A DNA stretch of 64,000 nt from Bacteroidales bacterium. GTDB taxonomy: Bacteria > Bacteroidota > Bacteroidia > Bacteroidales > F082. Location: contig JANJXG010000055.1 of NCBI GenBank assembly GCA_024709145.1, positions 1 to 64,000 on the forward strand, read 5' to 3'. The number at the start of each line of letters is the position of its first letter. Within the stretch, counting starts at the first letter, position 1. The position numbers and the translations under genes were made by a program. Below the pieces are notes generated by a model. That model was not told the DNA's origin, did not search any database, and saw only the letters and a program-made list of their open reading frames with translations. This document shows positions 1 to 8,320 of the stretch, piece after piece.

Positions 1-265
1 GCAGCATTGCATTTTTAATGTTCGAGAGTTCACCTTTATAAATTTCACGCTCAAGCTCGAGGCCAATGAGCAGAAAAAAGATCGCCATCAAACCATCGTT
101 GATCCAATGCCCGAGGCTGAGGTTGCCCAGTTTGACGTGCCAGAAATGCTGATAGGATTCGCCAAAAGTGGTATTGGCCAAAATGAGTGATACTACAGTA
201 GCCAGGATGAGGATCATGCCACCGGCTTTTTCGCTGTCGAAAAACTCTTTAAACAATTTGGTCAT
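1..265 (-). CDS. nhaA: Na+/H+ antiporter NhaA, N-terminal part (cut by window edge)
   Basis: Reading the minus strand from the ATG at 263-265 gives about 88 residues with no stop before the window edge. The translation begins MTKLFKEFFDSEKAGG, followed by a hydrophobic segment and then DGLMAIFFLLIGLELERE. That last stretch is characteristic of NhaA, which exchanges external protons for cytoplasmic sodium across the inner membrane. Only the first two membrane segments are present. The gene follows the GNAT-YoaP gene on the same strand with about 67 bases between them, so the two could be co-transcribed. The family call is firm; the rest of the gene lies outside the window. Confidence 0.88.
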   Translation of the reverse strand, partial: MTKLFKEFFDSEKAGGMILILATVVSLILANTTFGESYQHFWHVKLGNLSLGHWINDGLMAIFFLLIGLELEREIYKGELSNIKNAML

Positions 266-332
266 CGTTTGTTTGATTGAGTGAATATGGACTGAACGCA
301 GGGAACCATGTTTTGTTCACCGCACTTTTGTT

Positions 333-1088
333 TTATTTTAGGTTAGGGAAAAATTTGTTAAAATAGTTGTCATTGAGGATGTGTTGGGTCACAAATTTCC
401 CATTGTAGAAAACACTGTAAATGGTATGTGGGACAAAATGATTCTGGGCCTGTTGTCGGGTCTCCATCGGGACGACATGCAGTTTCACAGTTTTATCCCG
501 CGCAATGCGTTCAAGTTCAGTCACATAAAATTTTGTGAAAGGGCAGGCTTTTGTGTAATAAACAGCAATGCCTTCGTTTATATCACAGCGGCCATATCGT
601 GCCACATCCTTAAAACGTGGTGGCGTTGCCCGGGTATCAAAAGGCAGGTACAGAAGTTCAAACCAAGGCTCAGCTTCATCGCATTTTTTGAAACCGTTTT
701 TAATGAAAAATTGCTTATCCGACAGGAAGGGTTGCTTTTTTGAACTTGTAACAACGGCAATTCCCTTCATTCCTTCTGCATCTTTCAAGCATTCCTGCAG
801 CAGTGCTTTGCCATATCCTTTGTCTTTGTATTGGCCTGATACCCAAAAACAATTGATCAACATATAGCCCGGTGCATCTATTGGCACCCAGGCTTTTTCT
901 GCCGGGACGTATTCAATGAAAACCTTACCCCTGATATCAAATTTTTTAAAAACATAGCCATCATCGAACTGCTGCTTAAGCCATTCCTTTTTAGCCTGAT
1001 AGCCGACAGCACATTTTTTGTCGGAAAATGCACAGCAAATGTGCTCAGCGGCAATATTGGAAGCTGTTAACTGAGTAATGGTTTCCAT
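333..1088 (-). CDS. GNAT N-acetyltransferase with C-terminal YoaP-like domain
   Basis: This is a 251-residue protein starting at ATG 1088. The N-terminal part (about residues 5-145) is a GNAT acetyltransferase fold with the acetyl-CoA loop QYKDKGYGKA at 86-95. The C-terminal part (about 170-250) resembles the YoaP-like domain and includes a thioredoxin-like CPFT stretch near 182-185. It presumably acetylates a small molecule or a protein amine in the cytoplasm; the substrate cannot be told from sequence. No signal peptide is present. The gene is followed by nhaA on the same strand, and the space upstream (1089-1214) holds the terminator of the next gene. GNAT assignment is secure and the YoaP assignment is probable. 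Confidence 0.85.
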   Translation of the reverse strand: METITQLTASNIAAEHICCAFSDKKCAVGYQAKKEWLKQQFDDGYVFKKFDIRGKVFIEYVPAEKAWVPIDAPGYMLINCFWVSGQYKDKGYGKALLQECLKDAEGMKGIAVVTSSKKQPFLSDKQFFIKNGFKKCDEAEPWFELLYLPFDTRATPPRFKDVARYGRCDINEGIAVYYTKACPFTKFYVTELERIARDKTVKLHVVPMETRQQAQNHFVPHTIYSVFYNGKFVTQHILNDNYFNKFFPNLK

Positions 1089-1131
1089 GCAAAGGTTGTT
1101 TTCTGTTTAATTCAATCAAGGCAAAAATACA

Positions 1132-1170
1132 CAAAAGAAAACGCCAGTGAATGTTCTATTCATTGGCGTT
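1132..1170 (-). terminator. Rho-independent terminator of the barrel-protein gene at 1215-2738
   Basis: A 13-base-pair stem with one G-T pair (AACGCCAGTGAAT at 1140-1152 against 1158-1170) and a five-base loop is followed on the minus strand by a T-rich run (complement of 1132-1141). Confidence 0.75.
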
Positions 1171-1214
1171 TCAAATGATTATCGAAACTAATTCCCGTTG
1201 GTCCGTGATTTCTT

Positions 1215-2738
1215 TTAAAAGAGTTTATAGGTAAAGCCAATGCTTATTTCACCTGAGAAATTCTTGTCGTACGATGTAAGCTCAGCTGAAGTTTGAATGG
1301 CACGGATCATAGAATTATTGCTGTTGTAGTAACCAGCCAACACAGCATTGAAAGTCAACTGGGGCGAAAGGTAGTATTGTCCTTGAAACCTGAGAATTGC
1401 AGAAATATTATTTCTCGACTCTTCCTCTTCAAGCGGATCGACTTTACGCTTTGCTTTGTAAAAATAGCGATAACCGGCTTTACCAAGAAGCGAAACGGAT
1501 GTCCGGCTGTTTGGATAATATCCTATCTCATGGCTGACAGTGGCGCCAAAAGAGGGCTCTTTGTAGAATGATTCAACTTCAGAGGTCATGATATCATCCT
1601 CAAAGCTTTTGGTGACAGAATAGGTATTCAATGGTGAAAATACAGCTTCGGCATAGGTATCGTGTTGCCATTCAGCACTTGTCGGCACAGAACGAAGGTA
1701 GCTTACCAGAATATCTGCACCAATTGCACGGTTCTGACCTTTGTTCTCTAAAACTGATTCCTGATCGGTTGCATCAAGATACTTTTCTCTCCCAAAGTTT
1801 AAGTCAATCATCATCCTGGGAGCGACACCAAACGAAAACCTGCTACCCGATTCACGCTGTGGCCCGGCTGCAAAATTCCAGTTGTCGTTGAGAAGCGTGA
1901 ACCACGATGCCTCCGATCCGGTTTTCAGCCCCATCGTTTTCAGCATGGAATCCACCGATGTGATCTCACTGATTTTTCGTAACCTGCTGTCAAAATGCCT
2001 TTTGTTTTTTAACTGTGTAATAAATGAGGCAAAGGTTTCAATTTCTTCCTTATTTGGTTCGTGTTTGAGATTTCCTGATTTTTTCAGGTCATCAAAAATA
2101 TAAAGTGCCAGCCTTGCATCCTGCACACTCTCGATCCTTCCCATCCCAATAAGCAATGGTACATAAAGATTGATTTCCTGATTTCTACCAATGGCGCTTT
2201 GAGCTGACTGATAATCAACCGGATTTTTGTCCCAACTGTTTTTTTGGCCGTTGTAGCGGTATTGAAGTTTTGTGTTTACCTCAAAAAACTGTAACTTATT
2301 GTTATAGAACCTGTTGTTTGTTTCTGCATACAAGTCGCCGATGAAACTTCGGTGTTTATATTCTTCTGATTGTGTGCTGTTTTGATTGATTAATTCATTG
2401 TTTCCCGAGATATATCCCGGGTGGAGCCCCAGTTGCAGTCTTTGGCTGCCCTGATAATGACGCCTGTTTTTGTAGGCATAGTAATCAGGCGTAAGAAGTC
2501 CGCTGATTTCAAAACGGTCGTTTTTCGACTCGGGCCAGCTATGGCTCCCGGCGTAGCTTTGTCTGTTTCCACTCGTGCTACTGCCAAATGAGAATCCGGT
2601 TTCAAGCATTTTAAACTGATAATCTGGGTTTTTGTAATCGCGCAACTCAAAATTCTCTTGTGCCTGAAGGTTGTGTGTGACGAGAATCAACGAGGTGCAT
2701 GCGATGAGCCACCTCTTCAAAAGCATTCTTGATTTCAT
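1215..2738 (-). CDS. Outer-membrane beta-barrel protein of unknown function
   Basis: The 507-residue protein has a clear signal peptide (positively charged start, hydrophobic core near residues 9-22, cleavage after LQA at about 25). The rest is rich in alternating polar and aromatic residues, as in transmembrane strands, and the chain ends in GFTYKLF, a typical C-terminal outer-membrane strand ending in phenylalanine. I do not recognise a named family. A middle stretch (about 205-285) is more helical and could form a periplasmic or extracellular domain. The gene stands alone, with a terminator downstream and about 140 bases upstream before the nuclease gene. Surface localisation is inferred; function is unknown. 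Confidence 0.75.
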   Translation of the reverse strand: MKSRMLLKRWLIACTSLILVTHNLQAQENFELRDYKNPDYQFKMLETGFSFGSSTSGNRQSYAGSHSWPESKNDRFEISGLLTPDYYAYKNRRHYQGSQRLQLGLHPGYISGNNELINQNSTQSEEYKHRSFIGDLYAETNNRFYNNKLQFFEVNTKLQYRYNGQKNSWDKNPVDYQSAQSAIGRNQEINLYVPLLIGMGRIESVQDARLALYIFDDLKKSGNLKHEPNKEEIETFASFITQLKNKRHFDSRLRKISEITSVDSMLKTMGLKTGSEASWFTLLNDNWNFAAGPQRESGSRFSFGVAPRMMIDLNFGREKYLDATDQESVLENKGQNRAIGADILVSYLRSVPTSAEWQHDTYAEAVFSPLNTYSVTKSFEDDIMTSEVESFYKEPSFGATVSHEIGYYPNSRTSVSLLGKAGYRYFYKAKRKVDPLEEEESRNNISAILRFQGQYYLSPQLTFNAVLAGYYNSNNSMIRAIQTSAELTSYDKNFSGEISIGFTYKLF

Positions 2739-2877
2739 GGTTTTGTGTTTGGTTTGAATGATAATTTTAGGTTTTTTAACAATAAATATGCCATAAAATC
2801 ATGGCTTCATTAAGATGTCGCCTGACCTAAAGCGTAATCAAATAACAAGGAAGTAGCAGCCTTCTGCTTTTTCAGGA

Positions 2878-4038
2878 TTACTTTTTCACAAGCAGGATTG
2901 AATATGGCTGGCTGAGGGCTTGGTTTGTATAGCTGACCAGGTAGCATCCCGGGGAAAGCCAATCTGTTTCGGTTGAGAGCTTCGTCTGATTTGCAGGGAT
3001 TTCCAATCTTTTCAAAAGTCTCCCTTGCAAATCTCTTATCTCAAGGAGGCCATCTAGCTGCGCTGCAGGTAGGTGGATGGTTGTGCTTCCGGTAAAAGGA
3101 TTGGGCTGCGCCTTCAGTATGATCCCTGTTTTGGTTTGATCTGTCACTGAAAGATTAGCCGGCAAAAGCAGGCGAATGGCCACAGGACGATGATCCGACA
3201 CGTTTTCGTCGTATTCGTCCCAGCCTCCGTCAAGCAAATCATCAATTCGCAGGGCTTGAACCACCGAGGCATCGTCGTCGAGGGAGGTGAAGAGTTCGTT
3301 GGTAATCAAAATGTGGTCAAGGTGTGAGGGCCAGCCTGGATAAGACCAGTTTTCGGGAGTTCCGGTAGCAATGCCAATATCGCTAAACAGGTAGTTTTCC
3401 TTGTCATCCAGCACATTACGAAACACATTGTGCTGGTAAGGATCTGTAATTTCATCGTTGAAGTCACCGACAATAAATACATTTTGATGTTCGAAGAAAA
3501 GCTCTGTATAACTTTTCAGCAGGTCGACTGCCTGTAACCGTCTGTATTCCTCATCCCAGCCGTCGCTTAGGTTGAGAAAACCATCACCACAGCACTTCAG
3601 GTGGTTGTTGATTATGATGAAGTGTTTGTTTTGGAAATTAAAATCCATCACAAGAGGTGGGCGCGGGAAAGGGCCTGAATTGCCGGAACGGTATATTTCA
3701 TAAAAATCGTTGATATCAATTCGGTGGTTTTGATATAAATAAGCCAGTCCTCCACCCGAAGGAGCATAATAACCTGAATAGGCTGGCAGCCGGCTGAGGA
3801 GGTTGTTGAAAGCGGCCTGGTCGCCAATTTCCTGACAGGCAATCACATCGGGATCTAATGCTTCGATGATGGCTGCCACATATTGAATGGTTGATTGCCC
3901 GTTTTTCGGAAACCATTCCAGGTTCCAGCTCACTACTTCGAGCGTAGGTTCTGACGAAAAATCAATCGGCCCTATTGTTTGTCCAAAGAAAACAAAAGGG
4001 CTGAAATAAAGTAGTATCAAGGCAGAAAATCTCTTCAC
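2878..4038 (-). CDS. Secreted endonuclease/exonuclease/phosphatase-family protein with T9SS sorting domain
   Basis: This 386-residue protein starts at a GTG codon (4036-4038), chosen because it directly precedes a good signal peptide (residues 1-20). The EEP catalytic signature is complete: N39 in SWNLEW, E70 in CQE, N145/H146 in NNHLK, D192/N194 in GDFND, H239/D241/H242 in SHLDH and D282/H283 in SDHRP. These are the metal-binding and catalytic residues of DNase I-like hydrolases. The C-terminal 75 residues, from PNPF at 312 to the terminal KK, form a type A T9SS sorting domain. The protein is therefore likely exported across the outer membrane and released or anchored at the surface. The substrate may be DNA or a phosphoester. 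Confidence 0.9.
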   Translation of the reverse strand: MKRFSALILLYFSPFVFFGQTIGPIDFSSEPTLEVVSWNLEWFPKNGQSTIQYVAAIIEALDPDVIACQEIGDQAAFNNLLSRLPAYSGYYAPSGGGLAYLYQNHRIDINDFYEIYRSGNSGPFPRPPLVMDFNFQNKHFIIINNHLKCCGDGFLNLSDGWDEEYRRLQAVDLLKSYTELFFEHQNVFIVGDFNDEITDPYQHNVFRNVLDDKENYLFSDIGIATGTPENWSYPGWPSHLDHILITNELFTSLDDDASVVQALRIDDLLDGGWDEYDENVSDHRPVAIRLLLPANLSVTDQTKTGIILKAQPNPFTGSTTIHLPAAQLDGLLEIRDLQGRLLKRLEIPANQTKLSTETDWLSPGCYLVSYTNQALSQPYSILLVKK

Positions 4039-4120
4039 TTGGATGAGTTAAATAGAAAAGGGCTGCAAAGGTATTCAAAAAATCCGGCTGTTTGTTTACA
4101 GATTTTCTGGCCCATTTCTT

Positions 4121-5158
4121 TCATTCAAGGTTGTTCAGCAATTTGATCATCAGCCGGAACGAGAGTCCGGGATTGGCTACCTGATTGATGGTGCCTGTTA
4201 TCCAGATGTTTTTTTCGGGAATATAAAAGGCTACAGCTCCTGATAAACCCGAATGACCGAGAAATTCCGGCATGGCTTTGAAAGGAGAAAAGATGCGGGG
4301 TAGTTTGAAACGCATTAAACCCATACCGTATTGAAGTGGAAACATAATGTTGTTCCAGTTTTTCATGGCATCGAAATCTTTTTGAGGAAAGAACTGTCCT
4401 CCGAAAAAAGCTTTCAGGAACCGCATGCTTTCTTCAGCAGTTGACACGATGCCACCGTCGGCGCCAAAAGAGGCCATGGCAAGGGGGCAGGTCATGGGTT
4501 TCTGTTTGTAATAGATCGGTGCCGGCCGGGTATCATTGGGATCAAGGTATAACCAGGTATTCATTAGGCCGAGGGGTTTTACAATCAGGTCGTCGAGTAC
4601 ATCCTGAAGCGTCTTTTCGCTTATGACCTCAATAATTTTACCCAGCAGTTGGTAATTGGTATCGGAATAATGGGCTTTATGAGGGCTTCCCGGCGCAAAC
4701 TTTGTTTTCATCTGTTTGGTCCGGCTGATGGTGTCGTCAAATGTCCAGGCTTGATCTTCACCTCTGCAGATTTTATTAAGCAGGCTATCGTTGCCGATTT
4801 TGTCCTCAAAATAATCCGGCAGCCCTGATGTTTGAGAGAGCAGGTGTCCGATTGTAATCTGTCTGCTGTAGTCCTTGTCCTTCAAAAGGTGAAGCTCATG
4901 CATCACAGTTTGGGGCAGATAGTCTGCAATGGAGTCGTTGATGCTGATGATTCCGCAATTTTTCCAGTGAAGGAAAATGGCGGTAATGTAGAGTTTGGTG
5001 ATGCTGGCAATGAAGTAGGGCTTGTCGGGCTGCATAGTGCCCGATGAGGCCAAAAACTCTTTGTTGTCATTGCATACATGCATCACTGCACCGAATATCA
5101 TTTTGTTGTCGGTGTGGTTTTTTAGAAATTGTCCCAGGTCATTATCACCGTTCATCAT
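4121..5158 (-). CDS. Serine hydrolase, class C beta-lactamase / penicillin-binding-protein-like fold
   Basis: The 345-residue protein contains the SxxK nucleophile motif as S52-I-T-K55, a second motif YSD at 164-166 where YxN is usual, and a third motif in GHSG at 301-304. These define the beta-lactamase-like serine hydrolase family (esterases, D-aminopeptidases, PBP-like enzymes). There is no signal peptide or lipobox, so the enzyme appears cytoplasmic. Two adjacent ATG codons (5158 and 5155) could serve as the start. It is transcribed away from the asparaginase gene across a 361-base spacer. The exact substrate is unknown, and resistance activity is not implied. Confidence 0.85.
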   Translation of the reverse strand: MMNGDNDLGQFLKNHTDNKMIFGAVMHVCNDNKEFLASSGTMQPDKPYFIASITKLYITAIFLHWKNCGIISINDSIADYLPQTVMHELHLLKDKDYSRQITIGHLLSQTSGLPDYFEDKIGNDSLLNKICRGEDQAWTFDDTISRTKQMKTKFAPGSPHKAHYSDTNYQLLGKIIEVISEKTLQDVLDDLIVKPLGLMNTWLYLDPNDTRPAPIYYKQKPMTCPLAMASFGADGGIVSTAEESMRFLKAFFGGQFFPQKDFDAMKNWNNIMFPLQYGMGLMRFKLPRIFSPFKAMPEFLGHSGLSGAVAFYIPEKNIWITGTINQVANPGLSFRLMIKLLNNLE

Positions 5159-5519
5159 TCATCAACTTTGGTTCATCCGGCGAATTTCGGTAAAAAACTG
5201 ATTCGGCATTATAGGTTTCTGTTAGCTTAAGTATAGTTCATCTAAGTAATTGTAAGCCAAAGAATATGCCATTTTATTAAACCTTCATTTCCCGTTGTTC
5301 CTTTGTTTCTGTATTTGCAAAGAATACTTAGCTGTAAAATAATGGTTATCCACACCTTGAGAATTTCTAAGAGGATTGGATGTTACATTCAGGTCTTAAC
5401 AATCCTGATAATTTTGACTTGCTGTAACCTGGCTTTGTAAAACAATTTGATTGATGACTTGCTGAATATTGGTCGGAGTTTGCTCAGGGAGATTGATTAA
5501 CTTTGTTTAAAAATTAAAG
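5159..5519. other. Intergenic region between divergent genes
   Basis: This AT-rich 361-base stretch separates the divergent serine hydrolase and asparaginase genes and should hold both promoters. The only element I can point to is a TAACTTTG box at 5498-5505. I see no coding sequence, repeat or RNA structure. Confidence 0.6.
5498..5505 (+). promoter_or_regulatory. Putative -7 promoter box for the asparaginase gene
   Basis: TAACTTTG matches the Bacteroidota -7 consensus TAnnTTTG and lies 14 bases before the ATG at 5520. A TTTG upstream sits only 15 bases away, shorter than usual, so the -33 element is uncertain. Confidence 0.4.
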
Positions 5520-6521
5520 ATGGCAAACCGTCGTTCGTTTATTATTCATTCCTTCATCGGGGCATTGGCTGCCGGTCTGGGGTGTCGTTATGGCTATGCA
5601 ACACATGTTTTGGCTCCAGGTATGTCGCTACCGGCTCTGCCTGCTGAACTACCGGTGATTATTTCAACCTGGAATCATGGTCTTGCAGCCAACGAAGCTG
5701 CCTGGCAATCGCTGCTACATGGTGGTAAGGCGCTGGATGCAGCTGAGCAAGGTGTAATGGTTTCGGAGGCCGATCCTGAGGTAAACAGTGTGGGTTATGG
5801 TGGTCTTCCCGATGCTTCGGGCAAGGTAACGCTCGACGCCTGTATCATGGATTCCAAAGGAAATGCCGGGTCTGTAGCCTGTCTTGAAAATATCCTGCAC
5901 CCTGTAAGTGTAGCCCGCAAAGTAATGGAAAATACTCCCCATGTGATGCTTACCGGAGCAGGCGCTCTTCAATTTGCACTCGATCAGGGTTTTGAACAAA
6001 CAGACTTACTCACCGATGCTGCGCGAAAGGCCTGGGAAAACTGGAAAGCTTCAGGAGCACGCTATGCACCACAGGCCAACTGGGAAAACCACGATACCAT
6101 CGGATTGTTGGTTCTCGATACAGAGGCATCTTTGGCAGGGGCGTGCACCACAAGCGGGATGGCTTTTAAACATCCCGGAAGGGTGGGCGACAGCCCGGTG
6201 ATCGGGGCTGGCTTGTTTGTCGACAATGCCGTGGGTGCTGCAACAGCCACAGGCGAAGGAGAGGTGGTGCTCAAAACCTTGGGCAGTTTTTTGGTTGTTG
6301 AACTGATGCGACAGGGACACTCACCTGCCAAAGCCTGTGAGGAAGCAGTTCGACGGCTTGCCACCGCCACCTCCGTTCACAAACAGATGCAAGTTGGCTA
6401 CATCGCCCTCAGCAAAACCGGTGAGACTGGCGCTTTTGCACTCCGACCCGGATTTCAATGTGCGGTGCGGTCAGCAAAGGGCAGTGTTTTGCTCGATGTT
6501 CCTTCCTTGTTTCAAGATTGA
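5520..6521 (+). CDS. Glycosylasparaginase (N4-(beta-N-acetylglucosaminyl)-L-asparaginase) family, exported
   Basis: The 333-residue protein is an N-terminal-nucleophile hydrolase. The autoprocessing and catalytic motif HDTIG is at 191-195, so cleavage before T193 would create alpha and beta subunits. The family removes asparagine from the GlcNAc-Asn linkage of glycoproteins. The N-terminus carries NRRSFI followed by a hydrophobic stretch to about residue 20, consistent with a twin-arginine export signal, so the enzyme probably acts in the periplasm. Its 3' end overlaps the convergent gene 6512-7045 by ten bases. A related isoaspartyl peptidase/asparaginase activity is possible, but the HDTIG context favours glycosylasparaginase. 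Confidence 0.88.
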   Translation: MANRRSFIIHSFIGALAAGLGCRYGYATHVLAPGMSLPALPAELPVIISTWNHGLAANEAAWQSLLHGGKALDAAEQGVMVSEADPEVNSVGYGGLPDASGKVTLDACIMDSKGNAGSVACLENILHPVSVARKVMENTPHVMLTGAGALQFALDQGFEQTDLLTDAARKAWENWKASGARYAPQANWENHDTIGLLVLDTEASLAGACTTSGMAFKHPGRVGDSPVIGAGLFVDNAVGAATATGEGEVVLKTLGSFLVVELMRQGHSPAKACEEAVRRLATATSVHKQMQVGYIALSKTGETGAFALRPGFQCAVRSAKGSVLLDVPSLFQD

Positions 6522-7045
6522 GCTCCTTCAGGTGGTTCGTGCAGCTTCCGCAAGAAATCACCAAGCAGGACTGGCTGACTGGTGCCAATAAGCAGGTGAC
6601 GTCCATTATAAAACCATAACTTCAGACCGTGATCGCCCCGCACATTGTAGGCCTTGCCGCCTTTTCCAAAACGAAGACCCCAGCCGCCATAATCTCTCAC
6701 GGGATTGTATTTCACTACTTCGAACCGCTCTACCTCGTTCCAGCTGATGATTCGTTTTTTTCGTAAAAGTGGGAAAAACCTCAGTTCAATGGAGTTTTTA
6801 TCCACACGCGTCTGGAGCCGGGTCAGCGCAAAGAGGAGCAACAGACCCAAACACAGCAAAAGTGTGAGGATAAAGGCAAGGATAAGTCCCTGGTCGCTCA
6901 TCGGATTATTGCCAAAGCTTTGACCTTTGACTAGCTGAACATAGAGCCCTGCTCCAAAGATGACAACCGGAAGCAATCCTGATGGAATAAGCAGAAGCCA
7001 CAGCCAAAGCTGATCAAATTTTTGTGTTTCTGTAAAGACTTTCAT
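6512..7045 (-). CDS. Small membrane protein with bacterial PH-like domain
   Basis: The start is placed at ATG 7045, giving 177 residues. A longer frame reaches into the upstream zinc-ribbon gene and is unlikely. Two membrane segments (about residues 13-37 and 52-76) precede a soluble C-terminal domain. That domain contains the stretch YGGWGLRFGKGGKAYN, followed by a strand-rich region and an aliphatic helix. The layout resembles membrane-anchored bacterial pleckstrin-homology domain proteins and a DUF family often seen beside such genes. It is the last gene of a minus-strand set with the SPFH protein, the ribbon-helix-helix protein and the zinc ribbon. Function is unknown; a membrane-organising role with the SPFH protein is only inferred. 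Confidence 0.7.
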   Translation of the reverse strand: MKVFTETQKFDQLWLWLLLIPSGLLPVVIFGAGLYVQLVKGQSFGNNPMSDQGLILAFILTLLLCLGLLLLFALTRLQTRVDKNSIELRFFPLLRKKRIISWNEVERFEVVKYNPVRDYGGWGLRFGKGGKAYNVRGDHGLKLWFYNGRHLLIGTSQPVLLGDFLRKLHEPPEGAQS

Positions 7046-7076
7046 GACAGCTATTTTTTTTGCGATCTTCGTCCAC

Positions 7077-7286
7077 TTAGCCAACAAAGAAATCAAACAC
7101 ATTGCCCAGCATATTGGCATCGGTTTTGTAAAACTCTGTATAAGTACACCGACTGCAGGTTACAGTAGTGTATTTGTTGTTCTGAATGTCGAGGATTTTG
7201 GTAATGAAGCTTCCGGTAACATACATTTTACCGATTTCATATTGGTGTCCATTACATTTGGGACAGGTATATTTTAAAGGTTTCAT
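7077..7286 (-). CDS. Zinc-ribbon nucleic-acid-binding-like protein
   Basis: This 69-residue protein starts at ATG 7286, which overlaps the stop of the preceding gene by four bases (ATGA), a sign of translational coupling. It has two metal-binding pairs, CPKC at 8-11 and CSRC at 44-47, forming one zinc ribbon. The chain ends with a hydrophobic FDFFVG. The pattern fits the small Zn-ribbon family annotated as nucleic-acid binding. An alternative upstream start would add 26 residues overlapping the ribbon-helix-helix gene and is less likely. Role unknown. Confidence 0.75.
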   Translation of the reverse strand: MKPLKYTCPKCNGHQYEIGKMYVTGSFITKILDIQNNKYTTVTCSRCTYTEFYKTDANMLGNVFDFFVG

Positions 7287-7468
7287 GGGTTTGAATCGTT
7301 TGATTTGGTTTTCTTTTCTTCTTTCAGGCGCCCAGCGCTGCGCAAGGCTTTGTCGATAATCCACTCGATCTGCCCGTTGGTGCTGCGAAATTCATCAGCA
7401 GCCCACTTCTCAAGCGCGGCAAGTTTATCGGCGTCGATGCGCAGGGCGAAGGCTTTTTTCTGCGACAT
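7283..7468 (-). CDS. Arc/MetJ-type ribbon-helix-helix DNA-binding protein
   Basis: The 61-residue protein begins MSQKKAFALRIDADKLAALEKWAADE. It has one beta strand (FALRID) followed by two helices, the layout of an Arc-like ribbon-helix-helix repressor that binds DNA as a dimer through the paired strand. It follows the SPFH gene by three bases and overlaps the zinc-ribbon start by four, so these genes form one transcript. Small Arc-like proteins next to SPFH proteins are a recurring neighbourhood in bacteria. It may regulate its own operon, which is an inference from family and position. Confidence 0.8.
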   Translation of the reverse strand: MSQKKAFALRIDADKLAALEKWAADEFRSTNGQIEWIIDKALRSAGRLKEEKKTKSNDSNP

Positions 7469-7471
7469 GGC

Positions 7472-8320
7472 TTATTGGTGCAAGGTGCCGGTATTAACAA
7501 CTGGACTGGCTTCTTTGTCACCGCAAAGCACCACCATCAGATTGCTTACCATGGTGGCTTTTTTGTCTTCGTCGAGTTCAACAATATGCTTGGCGCTCAG
7601 TTGCTCGAGGGCCATATCGACCATGCCCACTGCGCCTTCAACAATTTTGAAGCGGGCCGAAACAATGGCTGAGGCCTGTTGCCGCTTAAGCATTGCCTGT
7701 GCAATTTCCTGGGCATAAGCGATGTAGTTGATCCGGGCTTCTATCACTTCGATACCTGCCATCTGCAGACGTTCGGCTATTTCCTTTTCAAGTTGATCGT
7801 TTACCTCTTCGCCTCCGGCTCTGAGCGTGATTTCGGCTTGTTCATCATCGAAATTGTCGTAAGGATACATACCAGCCAGCTTGCGAAGGGCAGCTTCACT
7901 CTGTACGACTACAAAGTTTTCGAACTCATCCACCGCGAAGGCAGCCTTAAAAGTGTCGGCAACGCGCCAAACGAGAACCAAACCGATCATGATCGGATTT
8001 CCGATTTTGTCGTTTACCTTTATAGGGTCACCATCAAAATTTCTGGCTCTGAGAGAGATTTTTTTGCGCACAAAAAATGGGTTGATCCAAAAGAAACCAT
8101 TTTGTTTGATGGTGCCGGCATATTTTCCAAACAGCACAAGTACTGTTGACTGGTTTGGATTGACCACAGCAAAACCCGCTGATAGAAAGGAGCCGATCAC
8201 CACAGGAATGACATACCATGGGTTTGTTGTGAGGATGATGGCAGCAATGCCTCCGGCGATAAGCAACAGGGCTATGACTAACATTAGATAACCCGAAGCA
8301 GGACGATGAGATTTTTCCAT
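7472..8320 (-). CDS. SPFH/Band 7 domain membrane protein (stomatin/prohibitin family)
   Basis: The 282-residue protein starts at ATG 8320. Two closely spaced hydrophobic segments (about residues 11-30 and 33-48) anchor it in the inner membrane. The SPFH domain follows, with PNQSTVLVLFGKY marking its start near 52, and then a helical tail with QAEITLRAGGEEV and long charged helices. SPFH proteins oligomerise in the membrane and organise lipid domains or proteases. It is the first gene of the set with the ribbon-helix-helix, zinc-ribbon and PH-like proteins. The partner protease genes (NfeD, FtsH) usually tied to SPFH proteins are not nearby. Confidence 0.88.
   Translation of the reverse strand: MEKSHRPASGYLMLVIALLLIAGGIAAIILTTNPWYVIPVVIGSFLSAGFAVVNPNQSTVLVLFGKYAGTIKQNGFFWINPFFVRKKISLRARNFDGDPIKVNDKIGNPIMIGLVLVWRVADTFKAAFAVDEFENFVVVQSEAALRKLAGMYPYDNFDDEQAEITLRAGGEEVNDQLEKEIAERLQMAGIEVIEARINYIAYAQEIAQAMLKRQQASAIVSARFKIVEGAVGMVDMALEQLSAKHIVELDEDKKATMVSNLMVVLCGDKEASPVVNTGTLHQ

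Noticed and set aside
4121-5158. Antibiotic-resistance beta-lactamase
   Set aside because: The SxxK fold is shared with many esterases and peptidases; there is no export signal and the second motif is YSD, so a resistance role is not supported.
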